Positions 34,201 through 43,485 of a stretch of 64,000 bases of DNA are shown piece after piece. Both the position numbers and the translations under genes were made by a program. How positions within the stretch are numbered: the stretch's first letter is position 1; every line of letters starts with the position of its first letter. The notes under the pieces are model-generated. The model was not told the origin of the DNA, searched no databases, and worked only from the letters and a program-made list of their open reading frames with translations. Origin of the DNA: Littorina saxatilis (taxonomy: Eukaryota; Mollusca; Gastropoda; Littorinimorpha; Littorinidae); the NCBI RefSeq assembly GCF_037325665.1, contig NC_090255.1:25748523-25812522 (forward strand), in the 5' to 3' direction.

Positions 34201-37200
34201 TATGACCTTACTGGGAGAATGCAAGTTTCCAGTACAAAGGACTTAACATTTCTTAAATACTGCTTGACTAAAATCTTTTCAAAAATTGACTATATTCTAT
34301 ACAAGAAACACTTTACAAGGGTAAAAGGAGAAACAGAATCCGTTAGTCGCCTCTTACGACATGCTGGGGAGCATCGGGTAAATTCTTCCCCCTAACCCGC
34401 GGGGGGGGGGGGGGGGGGGGGTATTTCATCGTATTCTTCATCACATTCTGAATCTAAAAATATGTACATATGTCATGTTTACTCTTTAAATGTGATCACA
34501 ATTAACGAAAATAGATTAATTAGTCTTACGATTAAAATTTAAGAAATCGATCCAAAAATGATTTTATCTTATTCTTTATCATTTATTGATTCCAAAAACA
34601 TATAGATATGATAGGTTGTATTCAAAACAAGCTCAGTGGGAGGTGAGCGATTTCCTTCACGCAGGATGACGAAGCTGTACTGTCTTGGTGAAAAAATACC
34701 ATGCGTTCAGTTTTATTCCGTGTGTTCGACAGCTTGAGTAAATGTAGTAATTTCGCCTTACGCGACTTGTTATCCCTTATCAGGGACCTAATCATAAATA
34801 TAACGCTCTCTTCGAAATGACAGCAACACAACAATCAACATCTCATCATTACCCCTCTGCCTCGCTGGTTGCCCCGGTCGCCTCGATCCCCTCCAGGCCC
34901 CCCAACCACCCCGGGTCCCCCCTGACCGCCAGGGTGACCTCCAGGGTGTCCGCCGGGGTGACCTCCGTGCGAGGGTGGACCAGTCGGGGGTCCTGCGTCT
35001 TCCTCCTGGCGTTTCTCGTAGTGTACGAAGTCGTCGAAGATGGACGTGGTGTGCTTGTAGCTGTGCAGGATCTTCATCACCTGCTTGCCCTTCTCCGGTG
35101 GCACCTCCTGGGTGTCGCGCGAGTTTGTCACGGGCTTGTTCTCGTTGTTCTCTAGGCGGATGTGCCGCAGCTGGGAGTTGGGCACATCCTTGACGTAAAT
35201 CCACTTCACCTCGAACTGGCCCTTCCACTTGTCCTGAGCCCACACAGAGGCGTTCTTGTTGTAGTCGATGGGCGACAGCATCATGGCCAGCCCGCAGAAG
35301 TGGCCGCTGCCGTTGACGGAATAGAGGAGGTAGATGGGGCCCTTACCCTCCCGCTCGCGGAAGGCCCCGTCCAGCCGCTTGTTACCGTGCTCCGTGCTGC
35401 ACCAGATGTTGTACTTGATGGAGCGGTGGATGTCATCCTCCGCGTAGCTCTTGATGATGAAGAAACGGGCCCCCTTGGTGTTGAGGTTGAACTCCTTCGG
35501 GTTGTAGGTGTTCTCCTGCTTTAGCTTGTCCAACACTGGGTGATGAGGCAGCAGGGCAGTCGGGCCGCCTGCAGAACCACCGTAGGCGTTCGAACTGGAG
35601 CCGCCGCCCCCATGGCTGTTCTGGTGGTGACTACCACCACCACCACCACCACTGTTGTTGCTGTTGCTATTGGCGCTCGATTGTCCACCAGAGGTGGCAC
35701 CGCCACCCACCTGACGTTGACGGGGGGCGCTCCAGGTTTGGCGTTGCCCCGGAGCAGGTTTTCCCGGTGGTCCTCCTGCGTTCATCCCACCGCGGCTCTC
35801 CCACGTTCCAATGTCCATGTTATGCGGCTTGTTGGGGTTGTTGGGCGCACGGGGAATCATGCGGGGGCGCACCTGCGTCTGGGGACGCGCAGGCGCTGAG
35901 GCAATAGCCGCCCACGAAGTCTTCTTCGGCGCCTGGTTGCCCATACCCACACTTCCCCCTACACTGACACCCATCCCCTGAGAGCTCACACCGTGCATGG
36001 ACTGAGACACAGACTGGGGCGGTGCCGCCAACATCTCCTGAGGGGGCACCCCCATCATCTCCTGGCTCATACCACCGTCCATCTTCTTATCCATGCCACC
36101 CTGCAGCGTCATGCCACGCAGGCCCTGTTCCACACCCCCCATGGGGTCCCCGCGATCGGGGGCTGCACCGTTCATCATGCTGTACGTATCCGGTGCCATC
36201 ATGGAAGGGTCCGTGTAATAGTCCGTCTCCTGGTAGGGCCTGGGGTCTTTACGAGTGGACTGGGTGGGAGCGTTGCCCCAGTAGTCACTAGGATACTCCC
36301 AGCTGCCAAAGGGAAAACCAAAGCCGCTGTACATGCTGCTGTAATCGTAGCTCATGGGAAACATTGGGGTGTCTCCCCCGTTGGACCATGTTCCATCGGT
36401 CGTGTTGAGCCCCTGGTTCATGAAGGGGTACATGTTGTTGGGGGTGGGAGTGTAGTAGCTCTGGAAGAACGACTCGGAACCACCCGGGCTCGGCATCTGG
36501 CCAGGATTGGTATACCCCCCCTGAAACAAGACAGACACAAGTTATTTTCATCTCATATTGCTTAGGCCACGGTAACATAGCCAAACAAGAAGAGCAAACG
36601 CTCGATCGAGTCACTTTCGCAGTTCTGAATATTATATGAGGCATCAGATGGACAGGAAGAAATTGCTATTCACAACACAATGAGTCACGTTCACATAAAA
36701 TTTGAGCCCGGTCACTTTTATAGTTTCCGAGAAAAGCCCAACGTTAAGTTGTGTGTTGCCGAACAGAAAAGGCTAGTTATCTCCCTTGTTTTTCTGATAA
36801 CGTTCGTAAAAGGCTACAGATGTAAATACTTTGATGTAAAGAATAATCCTACAAAGTTTCAATCACATCCGATGAACTTTGTCAAAGATATAAAATGTCT
36901 AATTTTTCCTTTGACGCTGACCTGTGACCTTGAAAAAGGTCAAAGGTCAACGAAACCATCGTTAAAGTGTAGAGGTCATTGGAGGTCACGACTAAACAAA
37001 ATATGAGCCCGATCGCTTTGATAGTTTCCGAGAAAGATAAAATGTCTAATTTTTCCTTTGACGCTGACCTGTGACCTTGAAAAAGGTCAAAGGTCAACGA
37101 AACCATCGTTAAAGTGTAGAGGTCATTGGAGGTCACGACTAAACAAAATATGAGCCCGATCGCTTTGATAGTTTCCGAGAAAAGTCCAACGTTAAGGTGG

Positions 37201-40200
37201 TGTCTACGGACGGACGGCCGGATGGCCGGCCGGACAGACTAACACTGACCGATTACATAGAGTCACTTTTTCTCAAGTGACTCAAAAAAATAGAGTACTA
37301 AGGTAGGCAATCACTTTTTTTTAAAATCTTTTTTTTCTAATGTGTACAAATTAAACCTACTTCAATCAATCAATCAATCAATGAGTCTTATATCGCGCAT
37401 ATTCCGTGGGTACAGTTCTAGGCGCTCTGCAGTGATGCCGTGTGAGATGAAATTTTATACGGCCAGTAGATTGCAGCCATTTCGGCGCATATTTACCTTT
37501 CACGGCCTATTATTCCAAGTCACACGGGTATAGGTAGACAATTATTAACTGTGCCTAAGCAATTTTGCCAGGAAAGACCCTTTTGTCAATCGTGGGATCT
37601 TTAACGTGCACACCCAATGTAGTGTACATGGGGGGAGGATCGGACACCGAAGAGAGTCTGCACACAAAGTTGACTCTGTGAAATAAATTTCCGCCGAACC
37701 TGGGATCGAACTCACGCTGACAGCGGCCAACTGAATACAAATCCAGCGCGCTACCAACTGAGCTATATCCCCGCCCAGGGAAATAAGTGTGCGACTCGAG
37801 CGCTTTCGCTTTCATTGCGTTTTCTGCACTCGTTTTTTTGTTGACAAATGTAATAAAAAGTTATAGGGTCGGCCCCTAAAAATAGGGTAGGTCGGGTTAC
37901 CGTAACCACACCTATTTTTTTTTTCAGGCCTTATCATTAGTCAAAAGGTTTTTTTTTAAACAAGCATGGTATGTTATCGTAAAAAAAAAAAGGGATTGCC
38001 TAGCTCGAGTCTTTTGAGTGAGTTTTTTCTACAATTTCTCAGATAAGTTTATTATCTGTATCATTTTCTCTATCAGCTGTCCACTAAACACCGCTGGGTC
38101 GAACAGCAGTAAATGCAACGTTATGTTTTATCATAAATCAAACATTCCAATAACACACCATTCTTGTGTTTTGATTCTGAATTTTAAAACGTTGGCAAAA
38201 AGAACAAGTCGCGTAAGGCGAAAATACAATATTTAGTCAAGTAGCTGTCGAACTCACAGAATGAAACTGAACGCAATGCCATTTTTCAGCAAGACCGTAT
38301 ACTCGTAGCATCGTCAGTCCACCGCTCATGGCAAAGGCAGTGAAATTGACAAGAAGAGCGGGGTAGTAGTTGCGCTAAGAAGGATAGCACGCTTTTCTGT
38401 ACCTCTCTTTGTTTTAACTTTCTGAGCGTGTTTTTAATTCAAACATATCATATCTATATGTTTTTGGAATCCGGAACCGACAAGGAATAAGATGAAAGTG
38501 TTTTTAAATTGATTTGGACAATTTAATTTTGATAATAATTTTTATATATTTAATTTTCAGAGCTTGTTTTTAATCCGAATATAACATATTTATATGTTTT
38601 TGGAATCAGCAAATGATGGAGAATAAGATAAACGTAAATTTGGATCGTTTTATAAATTTTTTTTTTTTTTTACAATTTTCCGATTTTTAATGACCAAAGT
38701 CATTAATTAATTTTTAAGCCACCAAGCTGAAATGCAATACCGAAGTCCGGGCTTCGTCGAAGATTACTTGACCAAAATTTCAACCAATTTGGTTGAAAAA
38801 TGAGGGCGTGACAGTGCCGCCTCAACTTTCACGAAAAGCCGGATATGACGTCATCAAAGACATTTATCCAAAAAATGAAAAAAACGTTCGGGGATTTCAT
38901 ACCCAGGAACTCTCATGTCAAATTTCATAAAGATCGGTCCAGTAGTTTAGTCTGAATCGCTCTACACACACACACACACAGACACACACGCACATACACC
39001 ACGACCCTCGTTTCGATTCCCCCTCGATGTTAAAATATTTAGTCAAAACTTGACTAAATATAAAAAGGAAGAGTTAGAATATCTCATCCACACATTGTAC
39101 CAAAATGTGTGGACGCCAAATACTGCGCTTTCACAGCGGCTTGTACAAGGTGTAAATGACAATGCTAAGGCCAACAAAAAAAATATGTTGGTTTACTTGA
39201 CTAAATATAAAAAGGAAGAGTTAGAATATCTCATCCACACATTGTACCAAAATGTGTGGACGCCAAATACTGCGCTTTCACAGCGGCTTGTACAAGGTGT
39301 AAATGACAATGCTAAGGCCAACAAAAAAAATATGTTGGTTTAGGGTAACTAGACCAAAAAAGATAGGTCAGCTTTAAAAAAATAAAAATTTTTTTAATAA
39401 TTTTGTCGATTTTAAAGGAGGTTACTTCCCATAGTCTCGGTATGGTTTGCAAAATGTGCCAAAAGTTTGCTTTTTTGAGAAATGAAATTTTTTTTAGGGT
39501 CGGCGGGAAAAAATAGAGTCGGGTTACCCTAAACCAACATATTTTTGTGTGTGGCCTAAACAGAATGGATCATTGGATACTTAAAGCCAAACCCCTGCAT
39601 TCAAGACAGCCCATCATGGAGATTGTAATTCAAGCCTGCATGACCACTGCTCTCCTCCTACACCTCAAGAAATTACTTGCATGAGTGAATACATTCATCA
39701 TTCAGCTAACATTATGATGTCAAACTGCTGCTTCTGACCATTTAGAATACTGGACAATATGCGATCCAGCAGAATTGCTTCAAACTCAACTATATTCTGC
39801 TTTGAACAAAAACTCTCTCAAAACAGGAACGACTTGATGTGAGAGCTTCTGTGAGACATGCTGGATTATAATAACAAAAACTTCCTTTTAACCGAAATTA
39901 CCAACAGTGAGCTGATTTGTGGTAAACACCTACGTTTTAGTGCTGATTCTGACAAACAAAAACATGAAACCCTTCAGCTAGAGCTTTAAAATCTAAAGTT
40001 GTATGTGTACCTAAAAATGTACTGTGTACAAGATTTTTCATTAACTTGGCCAAATTCAATTGTTTGTTTGCGTCGACAAGATCACAAAATTTAGGGTAGG
40101 TGAAGATCATAAAATGTATTTGGTTGCTTAATCTAATCCCTGCAAAAATTATTTTAAAATTGACCAAAATCTATTTGGCAGATTTTACAAGGGAAGTTAC

Positions 40201-41926
40201 TCTTCTGTAACATCAAGGGGACAGTTTGCTTGCATGTTTGGGCAAATCAAAAGCCAAAAGCACCGGTGTAAATAAAAAACAAACTACAATAAAATAACTC
40301 TGAAAAAGTAACCAATCTATGCATCAGACTGTGGAACTACTGTCTTAAAAAACCCTTAAGTAGGCCAGGGTCCAGGGGCCGCAAAGGCCCAGGTGGGGGG
40401 CGCATGGGGGGAGGGTGTGTGTGTGTGAATCATGAATTTATCCTTTTTGAACTTGTAAAATGTCTATATAAAGTGAATGGACATGGATGGGTCAGATTCA
40501 GAGAAAAATGTATTGTATTTATTTTTTGTTAGTTTTATGATCGGATTAATTTGATTCAATTTGAACCTTCAGGAAAGCAATCAAATCTTCGCTGAAATTC
40601 GCGGATCCGAGTAGAATTCTCAAGCATGCATAATCATTCGGCCTTGTCATCGGAAATATAACTTTTTTCAGGGAAGGGGGGGCCTTAAATTACAGGAACG
40701 TCTGTTGTCTTTTAAAAGAAGGTAAACTTTTTTTTAAATAGTGAGTCACTACACACACACACAAAATCTGAAAGACAAAGATACAGAGAAGCATGTAGCT
40801 GACAGCGATATCATTATTAAGTAAGATTAAATGTTATTTAAAACAAAAAATGCAGGTGTTGAACCAGAAATAAAGACATGGTAACAACAGGTTGCACTCC
40901 AGGAGAAGTTCACCCACAGACAAGATCATCTTACAGCTGTTCGCACTTAACACTTTATTCCTGATGCGCCTTACCTGGTGAGGTTGAGCCATGTATTTAT
41001 CCTCCTCACTCATACCGTCTTTGCCTGGAGCGCCAGACACTGAAATCAAAGCAAATCCTTCAAAGTCAGACGTTTCTTCTTCGACAACTATGACCAACTT
41101 CACCAAGTCAGCTTTTAAACTCATAACTTGTGATATAACTTATAATGACATTGTAAGCCCAGCCCCAGGAACAAAAGTGTTTACTTAACTAAAACATGCC
41201 CGCTAGGGGACAAACAGAAAGTTCATTCCTGGAACACAATGGAGTTTACTCTAACTAGGTCAAGAAAGGCAAAACATGTACACACCAATAGAATTGAGGT
41301 GGTGGCTAAGAATAGCAATAGAAACATTGTAAAATTTCAATCTGATTGTGATATGGCACTGCTTTAAAGAGTATAACTAAAACTGAATATGTCTGCAAAC
41401 GACGTTGCCCGTAAATAACGTAGGTTTAGGTTTTCCCTGAAATGAACGTCGTGTGCGTTATCAACACAGATCATGAAGAATAATGCTTATGCTGACCTAC
41501 AAACTGAAAGCTTACCTTGATTTGGCTGTCCTTTTGTCCTCTGTTCAGCGCGGATCAACATGCAACAGAAGGGAAAACATGAACATGAATTACAAACAGA
41601 CAGGGCACTTTGCTTGTGAGGAAGTCTGAACTAGAGGCCAACACGTAACCGACGGGTCGGGAGGCGTGTGCTATTCGCACGCCATTATGCCGTGTACTTC
41701 GATCTTGACCAACTGACAGCGGCATAAGCCACCGTAAGCAATAATATCGGAACCTGTAAAAACAAGTTACTATCACAACCCAACACCCATGACGACATAA
41801 ACTTAACACCACTGGAAGAGGCACATTCACTCTATCTTCTTTGCACAAAAACTATCGTGCAAATATCCGTCCCCACATTCCAAGTGAAGGCGCATGGCTG
41901 CGTACCTGATCCAAACTTGCCGACAT
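28141..41926 (-). CDS. YTH domain-containing m6A reader (YTHDF family), complete gene
   Basis: The protein binds N6-methyladenosine in mRNA in the cytoplasm and controls decay and translation. Five coding exons join in continuous phase: 41926-41906, 41540-41516, 41039-40975, 36520-34853, 28227-28141, giving 621 residues. All introns are GT-AG. The N-terminus [24 protein letters not shown] parallels vertebrate YTHDF (MSASSLLEQ-RPKGQGNK-VQ..KDGLNDDD), including small early exons. Residues about 38-385 are low-complexity Gly/Met/Pro/Ser/Tyr with TSWAAIAS at about 238. The YTH domain (about 387-535) has [36 protein letters not shown] and [20 protein letters not shown]. The three m6A-cage tryptophans fall at about 410, 464 and 469. 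The C-terminus is Gly/Arg/Gln-rich. Introns 3 and 4 (4.5 and 6.6 kb) are packed with transposons. Paralogue identity (YTHDF1/2/3) is not meaningful in an invertebrate. Confidence 0.96.
28614..28666 (-). mobile_element. SINE E tail fragment in YTHDF intron 4
   Basis: TCTTTCTTTATTTGGTGTTT and AACGTCGTTTTCAACC then TATATCGCGACGG match the E-family 3' end in reverse. TTGGGATAAT on the left and CTTGGGATAATACG on the right suggest a target duplication. Confidence 0.75.
28860..30420 (+). repeat. Tandem-unit repeat (N) interrupted by element C
   Basis: Several diverged units each contain GAAGTGTGnAAAGTTTCAAA, GCTCTnG, CATTCAAGAAAT and TGTGACC...AAATTTGA..GGTCAACnAGAC. Element C (29376-29932) splits one unit cleanly. 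The array lies in YTHDF intron 4. Confidence 0.6.
29376..29932 (+). mobile_element. Element C, copy 1 (Helentron/HINE-like candidate)
   Basis: Starts AACAAGAAGAGCAAACGCTC (mini-stem GAGC/GCTC) then CGAGTCACTTTC. Ends with the perfect hairpin GAGTCACTT-TTTCTC-AAGTGACTC (29905-29928), then AAAAAA. It contains CTGTGACCTTGAAAAAGGTC. No supported ORF: the 108-codon frame inside is shared with copy 2 because the copies are almost identical. Inserted in an A-rich site. Confidence 0.78.
30421..31977. other. YTHDF intron 4 sequence, no feature recognised
   Basis: AT-rich intron with no exon-like frame and no clear repeat ends. Confidence 0.4.
31978..32347 (-). mobile_element. MITE M4, intact example (TIR type GTGTGGTTAmGGTAAC)
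   Basis: Arms TTTAGGCCTAAAA, GTGTGGTTACGGTAACCTGA and, inverted, TGTTACCTTAACCACACC, TATTTTTTTTGTTGGCC. The interior contains GGGGCCGACCCTATAACT and GTGATTGCCTACCTTCCTAC. No ORF. It shows the unnested form of M3 and M6. Confidence 0.82.
32466..32650 (+). mobile_element. MITE M5 (TIR type AGTCTGTTTACGGTAAC)
   Basis: Left arm TTAGGCCAACAAC, AATAGTCTGTTTACGGTAAC; right arm GATACCGTAAACAGACTATT. The interior has ATGGTCGGTAGGTCGGGATT and AAATAGGGTCGGTCGGG. The right outer GGCC box is missing. Confidence 0.75.
32655..32833. mobile_element. Compact fold-back element, two 77-bp inverted arms
   Basis: ATGTTTGGTGGCTTGTTGAC, AGACCGGC, TTTGTTGGTCC and CATATCG.CTTTTGT (32655-32731) are repeated inverted at 32757-32833 with about 90% match and a spacer near 25 bp. 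It directly follows M5 inside YTHDF intron 4. Confidence 0.8.
32834..33637. other. YTHDF intron 4 sequence, no feature recognised
   Basis: No exon-like frame or repeat boundary is clear. A short TTGTTGGCCTTA piece near 33380 may be a remnant of an M-type end. Confidence 0.35.
33638..34771 (-). mobile_element. Element A, copy 4 (reverse), interrupted by SINE E
   Basis: The 5' end is at 34771 (ACAAGTCGCGTAAGGCGAAA on the minus strand). The 3' side near 33640 keeps only half of the terminal hairpin. Shared interior blocks include TTTTCAACCAAATTGGTTGA and GACGAAGCCC. A full SINE E interrupts it. Confidence 0.75.
34052..34426 (-). mobile_element. SINE E, full-length reverse copy
   Basis: Flanked by CATCGTAT (34044-34051 and 34427-34434). 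Collinear with 10729-11156 in reverse: tail CTTTATTTGGTGTTAAACGT at the left, head ACCCGCGGGG plus a G run at the right. It sits inside element A copy 4. Confidence 0.85.
34853..36520 (-). CDS. YTHDF coding exon 4 (low-complexity region and YTH domain)
   Basis: 1668 nt, phase 0 at both ends, from acceptor TCTTGTTTCAG to donor GTAATG. It begins [20 protein letters not shown] and contains the whole YTH domain and the [10 protein letters not shown] tract. If the last intron is retained, the frame adds VMMRC and stops at 34835. Confidence 0.95.
36584..37287 (+). mobile_element. Element C, copy 2, with internal 147-bp tandem duplication
   Basis: Same ends as copy 1 (AACAAGAAGAGCAAACGCTC; hairpin at 37260-37283). 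The first 430 bp look identical to copy 1. A segment starting TAAAATGTCTAATTTTTCC at 36891 is repeated at 37038, a period of exactly 147 bp. Confidence 0.8.
37364..37777 (-). mobile_element. tRNA-headed SINE with (ATTG)n tail
   Basis: On the minus strand: head GGGGATATAGCTCAGTTGGT, GCGCTGGATTTG, B box GTGAGTTCGATCCCAGG; body GATCCCACGATTGACAAAAG; end GCGCGATATAAGACTCATTG plus ATTG repeats. The head resembles the 18.2-kb SINE while the tail resembles family J, so heads and tails are exchanged between families. Confidence 0.9.
38205..39062 (+). mobile_element. Element A, copy 2
   Basis: Starts ACAAGTCGCGTAAGGCGAAA, then ATATTTAGTCAAG. Ends ATATTTAGTCAA-AAC-TTGACTAAATAT then AAAAA: the hairpin carries a paired change (T for C) on both strands and in the 5' copy. 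It holds an internal AC run. It lies in YTHDF intron 3. Confidence 0.82.
39049..39342. repeat. 147-bp tandem duplication at the element A / MITE M7 junction
   Basis: CTTGACTAAATATAAAAAGG at 39049 recurs at 39196. The unit runs from the hairpin arm of element A to the first half of the M7 TIR. Because 147 is a multiple of three, a repeated 97-codon frame results; it is not a gene. Confidence 0.92.
39314..39558 (+). mobile_element. MITE M7 (TIR type TTGGTTTAGGGTAAC)
   Basis: Left arm AAGGCCAACAAA, ATATGTTGGTTTAGGGTAAC; right arm GGTTACCCTAAACCAACATA, TTTTTGTGTGTGGCC. The interior has AGGGTCGGCGGG. Same TIR type as M1. Confidence 0.8.
39559..40974. other. YTHDF intron 3 sequence, no feature recognised
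   Basis: Only a GGGGCCGCAAAGGCCC patch near 40375 and a GT run stand out. No exon-like frame. Confidence 0.4.
40975..41039 (-). CDS. YTHDF coding exon 3
   Basis: 65 nt between acceptor TTGATTTCAG and donor GTAAGG. It encodes (V)[18 protein letters not shown] and PHQ. Its phase fits exon 2 (one base carried over) and exon 4 (phase 0). Confidence 0.92.
41516..41540 (-). CDS. YTHDF coding exon 2 (25-nt microexon)
   Basis: Acceptor CTGAACAG, then AGGACAAAAGGACAGCCAAA TCAAG, then donor GTAAGC. It encodes RTKGQPNQ plus the first base of a Val codon, aligning with the RPKGQGNK segment of vertebrate YTHDF. Too short to be found by ORF length. Confidence 0.9.
41906..41926 (-). CDS. YTHDF coding exon 1 (MSASLDQ)
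   Basis: Seven codons from ATG (41924-41926) to CAG, then donor GTACGC. MSASLDQ matches the conserved start of animal YTHDF proteins, which fixes the initiation codon. Phase 0. Confidence 0.9.
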
Positions 41927-42170
41927 CACAATTCAATAAATACGCTTTGAAAGGATTTCAAGTGTCCAATCACAGTCTTTACACAATCCTGGATGACTAA
42001 AGATCAATCAAAAGTTTGTCACAATGTTACAGACAGTCGAAAAAGTGTGAAAAAGAAAAAAACGTTGTCAAATACACGGTCTTTTCCTCCTCCGGGTTTG
42101 AGAACAATGGCGGCTGACTACGCATGTGCCTCGATCCCGCGTGTACTCACGTGACTTGAGAATTGACGTC
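41927..42170 (-). promoter_or_regulatory. Candidate YTHDF promoter and 5' UTR
   Basis: Upstream of the start codon on the minus strand are GATTGG (inverted CCAAT, near 41966), GCCGCCATTG (YY1-like, 42105-42114) and the E-box palindrome TCACGTGA (42147-42154). No TATA box is evident. This fits a housekeeping promoter. The start site itself cannot be located. Confidence 0.45.
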
Positions 42171-42639
42171 ATTCATCTTTTTTTTTGCTAGTTTGTCGAT
42201 TCAGCTTTTACACACCCTTCAAGCTCAATTACTTGTAACCCATTATACATCCGGTTTTGACGATCGTGTTCAGAAATATCGTCTAGTCGGACCCTTCCCT
42301 ACCTTGACAGAAAAAACTAAAGATCATCAGCAGACAATAAAAGCCGCACTGCAACGGGCGGGTTGGGCAGTGACACAGCGTGCTACAACATGTACTGTAC
42401 AGTGCATAAATCCGACTCGAGTACCATCTTCAAAACACATAATTATATAGAAATCACAATTGATTGCCTTTTTCTCAAAAACTCGTATCCAAAACTGGAA
42501 ATGGGCTGTGAAGTCACAGGGCAGTTGGCAAACTGAATGCGGCTGCGCGGCGAATACTGACACGGGACGGTGACTGATTTTCCGTACCATTGACTCGGTG
42601 CACGGAAACTCTGTCGGTGTGTTTCAAGTTTGTACAAGA

Positions 42640-42960
42640 AAATTGGTTGATTAAAATCAACATGGCCGAAGCAATGTTTTCTTAAAAGCAGCGGTATTGT
42701 ACGGGCACATGTTGAATTTGGGTTACATGTGTTGCAGAGCCTTTTATTTGAAAATCCGTAGGCATACTGAAAACATGCAAAGAAGAGTGATACTGATAGG
42801 TCCCTGTTGTGAATATAGTCAAGTGGATAAATTGATTACTATACTTATGTTTCACACTAGTTTTGCCGTTACAGCAGTCCCTCTCATGAACGGACACCCG
42901 TGGGCCGCCAGTGCAGATCTGTCCGTACATTGCAGGTGGCCGGTCACGGGAGAGCCCCCC
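42640..42960 (-). repeat. Interspersed repeat, family H (copy 2)
   Basis: Collinear in reverse with 12747-13045: GGTTGATTAAAATCAACATG, GGTATTGTACGGGCACATGT, AATATAGTCAAGTGGATAAA, CATTGCAGGTGGCCGGTCAC. Followed by C tracts (42957-43009) mirroring the G tract beside copy 1. Confidence 0.75.
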
Positions 42961-43009
42961 CCCCCCCCCGCCCCCCCCCCCTGCCCCCCCCCTGCCCCCC
43001 CCCCCCCCC
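42957..43009. repeat. Poly-C / CCCCG low-complexity tract
   Basis: Several C runs separated by single G or TG. The Pro- and Gly-rich frames over it are artefacts. Confidence 0.9.
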
Positions 43010-43204
43010 ACTCCCGGCTGTGACACTCAGCCGGCCGCACTCCGGGAAACGAATACGATGCATTTGTTATTTTTAAACCGAGCGGCCTCAGCAGCGTCCG
43101 CAAGGCTGTCCCGGAGCAGCCGGATGATCCCCTGGGCGGCATAGTCCGGACTGAGTCAAAAAAAAAAAATATATATATATATATGTATATAAAAAGAAAA
43201 GAGG

Positions 43205-43485
43205 TTGCCACAGTGCCGTCTCAATTTTTATGTTAAAAAAGTCCTCATACGACGTTATCAGAGACATTTATTGAAACCCTGAGAGAAAGTGCTTTTTTTA
43301 ATTTTTTTTAAGAATTTGTGTGTGAAGTTTCATGGAGATCTGTCCAGTAGTTTTCCGGGCACTGGCACTGGCACAAAACGACTGTGACGTGACACGGCAC
43401 ACACACGAACACACACGAATACACGAACACACACACACACACACACACACACACGCGCGCCACCCTCGTCTCGAGGCCTTTTCCT
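43205..43485 (+). repeat. Diverged relative of element A core
   Basis: CACAGTGCCGTCTCAATTTT, ACGACGTTATCAGAGACATT, GATCTGTCCAGTAGTTTTCC, an AC run, then CCACCCTCGTCTCGA keep the order of the element A 3' half. The ACAAG start and terminal hairpin are not visible. Probably an older subfamily. Confidence 0.6.

Larger units (their letters stand above)
36563..37930 (+). mobile_element. MITE M6 carrying element C and a SINE (three-layer nest)
   Basis: The left remnant TTAGGCCACGGTAACATAGC C stops at 36583 and resumes after element C with AAGGTAGGCAATCAC (37300). It is interrupted again by a SINE at 37364 and resumes at about 37778 with GGGAAATAAGTGTGCGACTC. It ends GGTTACCGTAACCACACCTA then AGGCC near 37929. 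The order matches intact M4 read in reverse. The left TIR lacks its variable segment. Confidence 0.75.

Noticed and set aside
35540-36565. Long plus-strand frames (up to 190 codons) opposite YTHDF exon 4
   Set aside because: Antisense shadows of a GC-rich coding exon; no splice or start context and no domain.
39050-39343. 97-codon frame with two identical halves (looks like a repeat protein)
   Set aside because: It is produced by a 147-bp tandem duplication at a junction of two transposons; 147 is divisible by three so the frame stays open. No domain or start context.
42682-43211. Gly- and Pro-rich frames on both strands
   Set aside because: They cross the poly-C tract and a repeat copy; no independent coding evidence.
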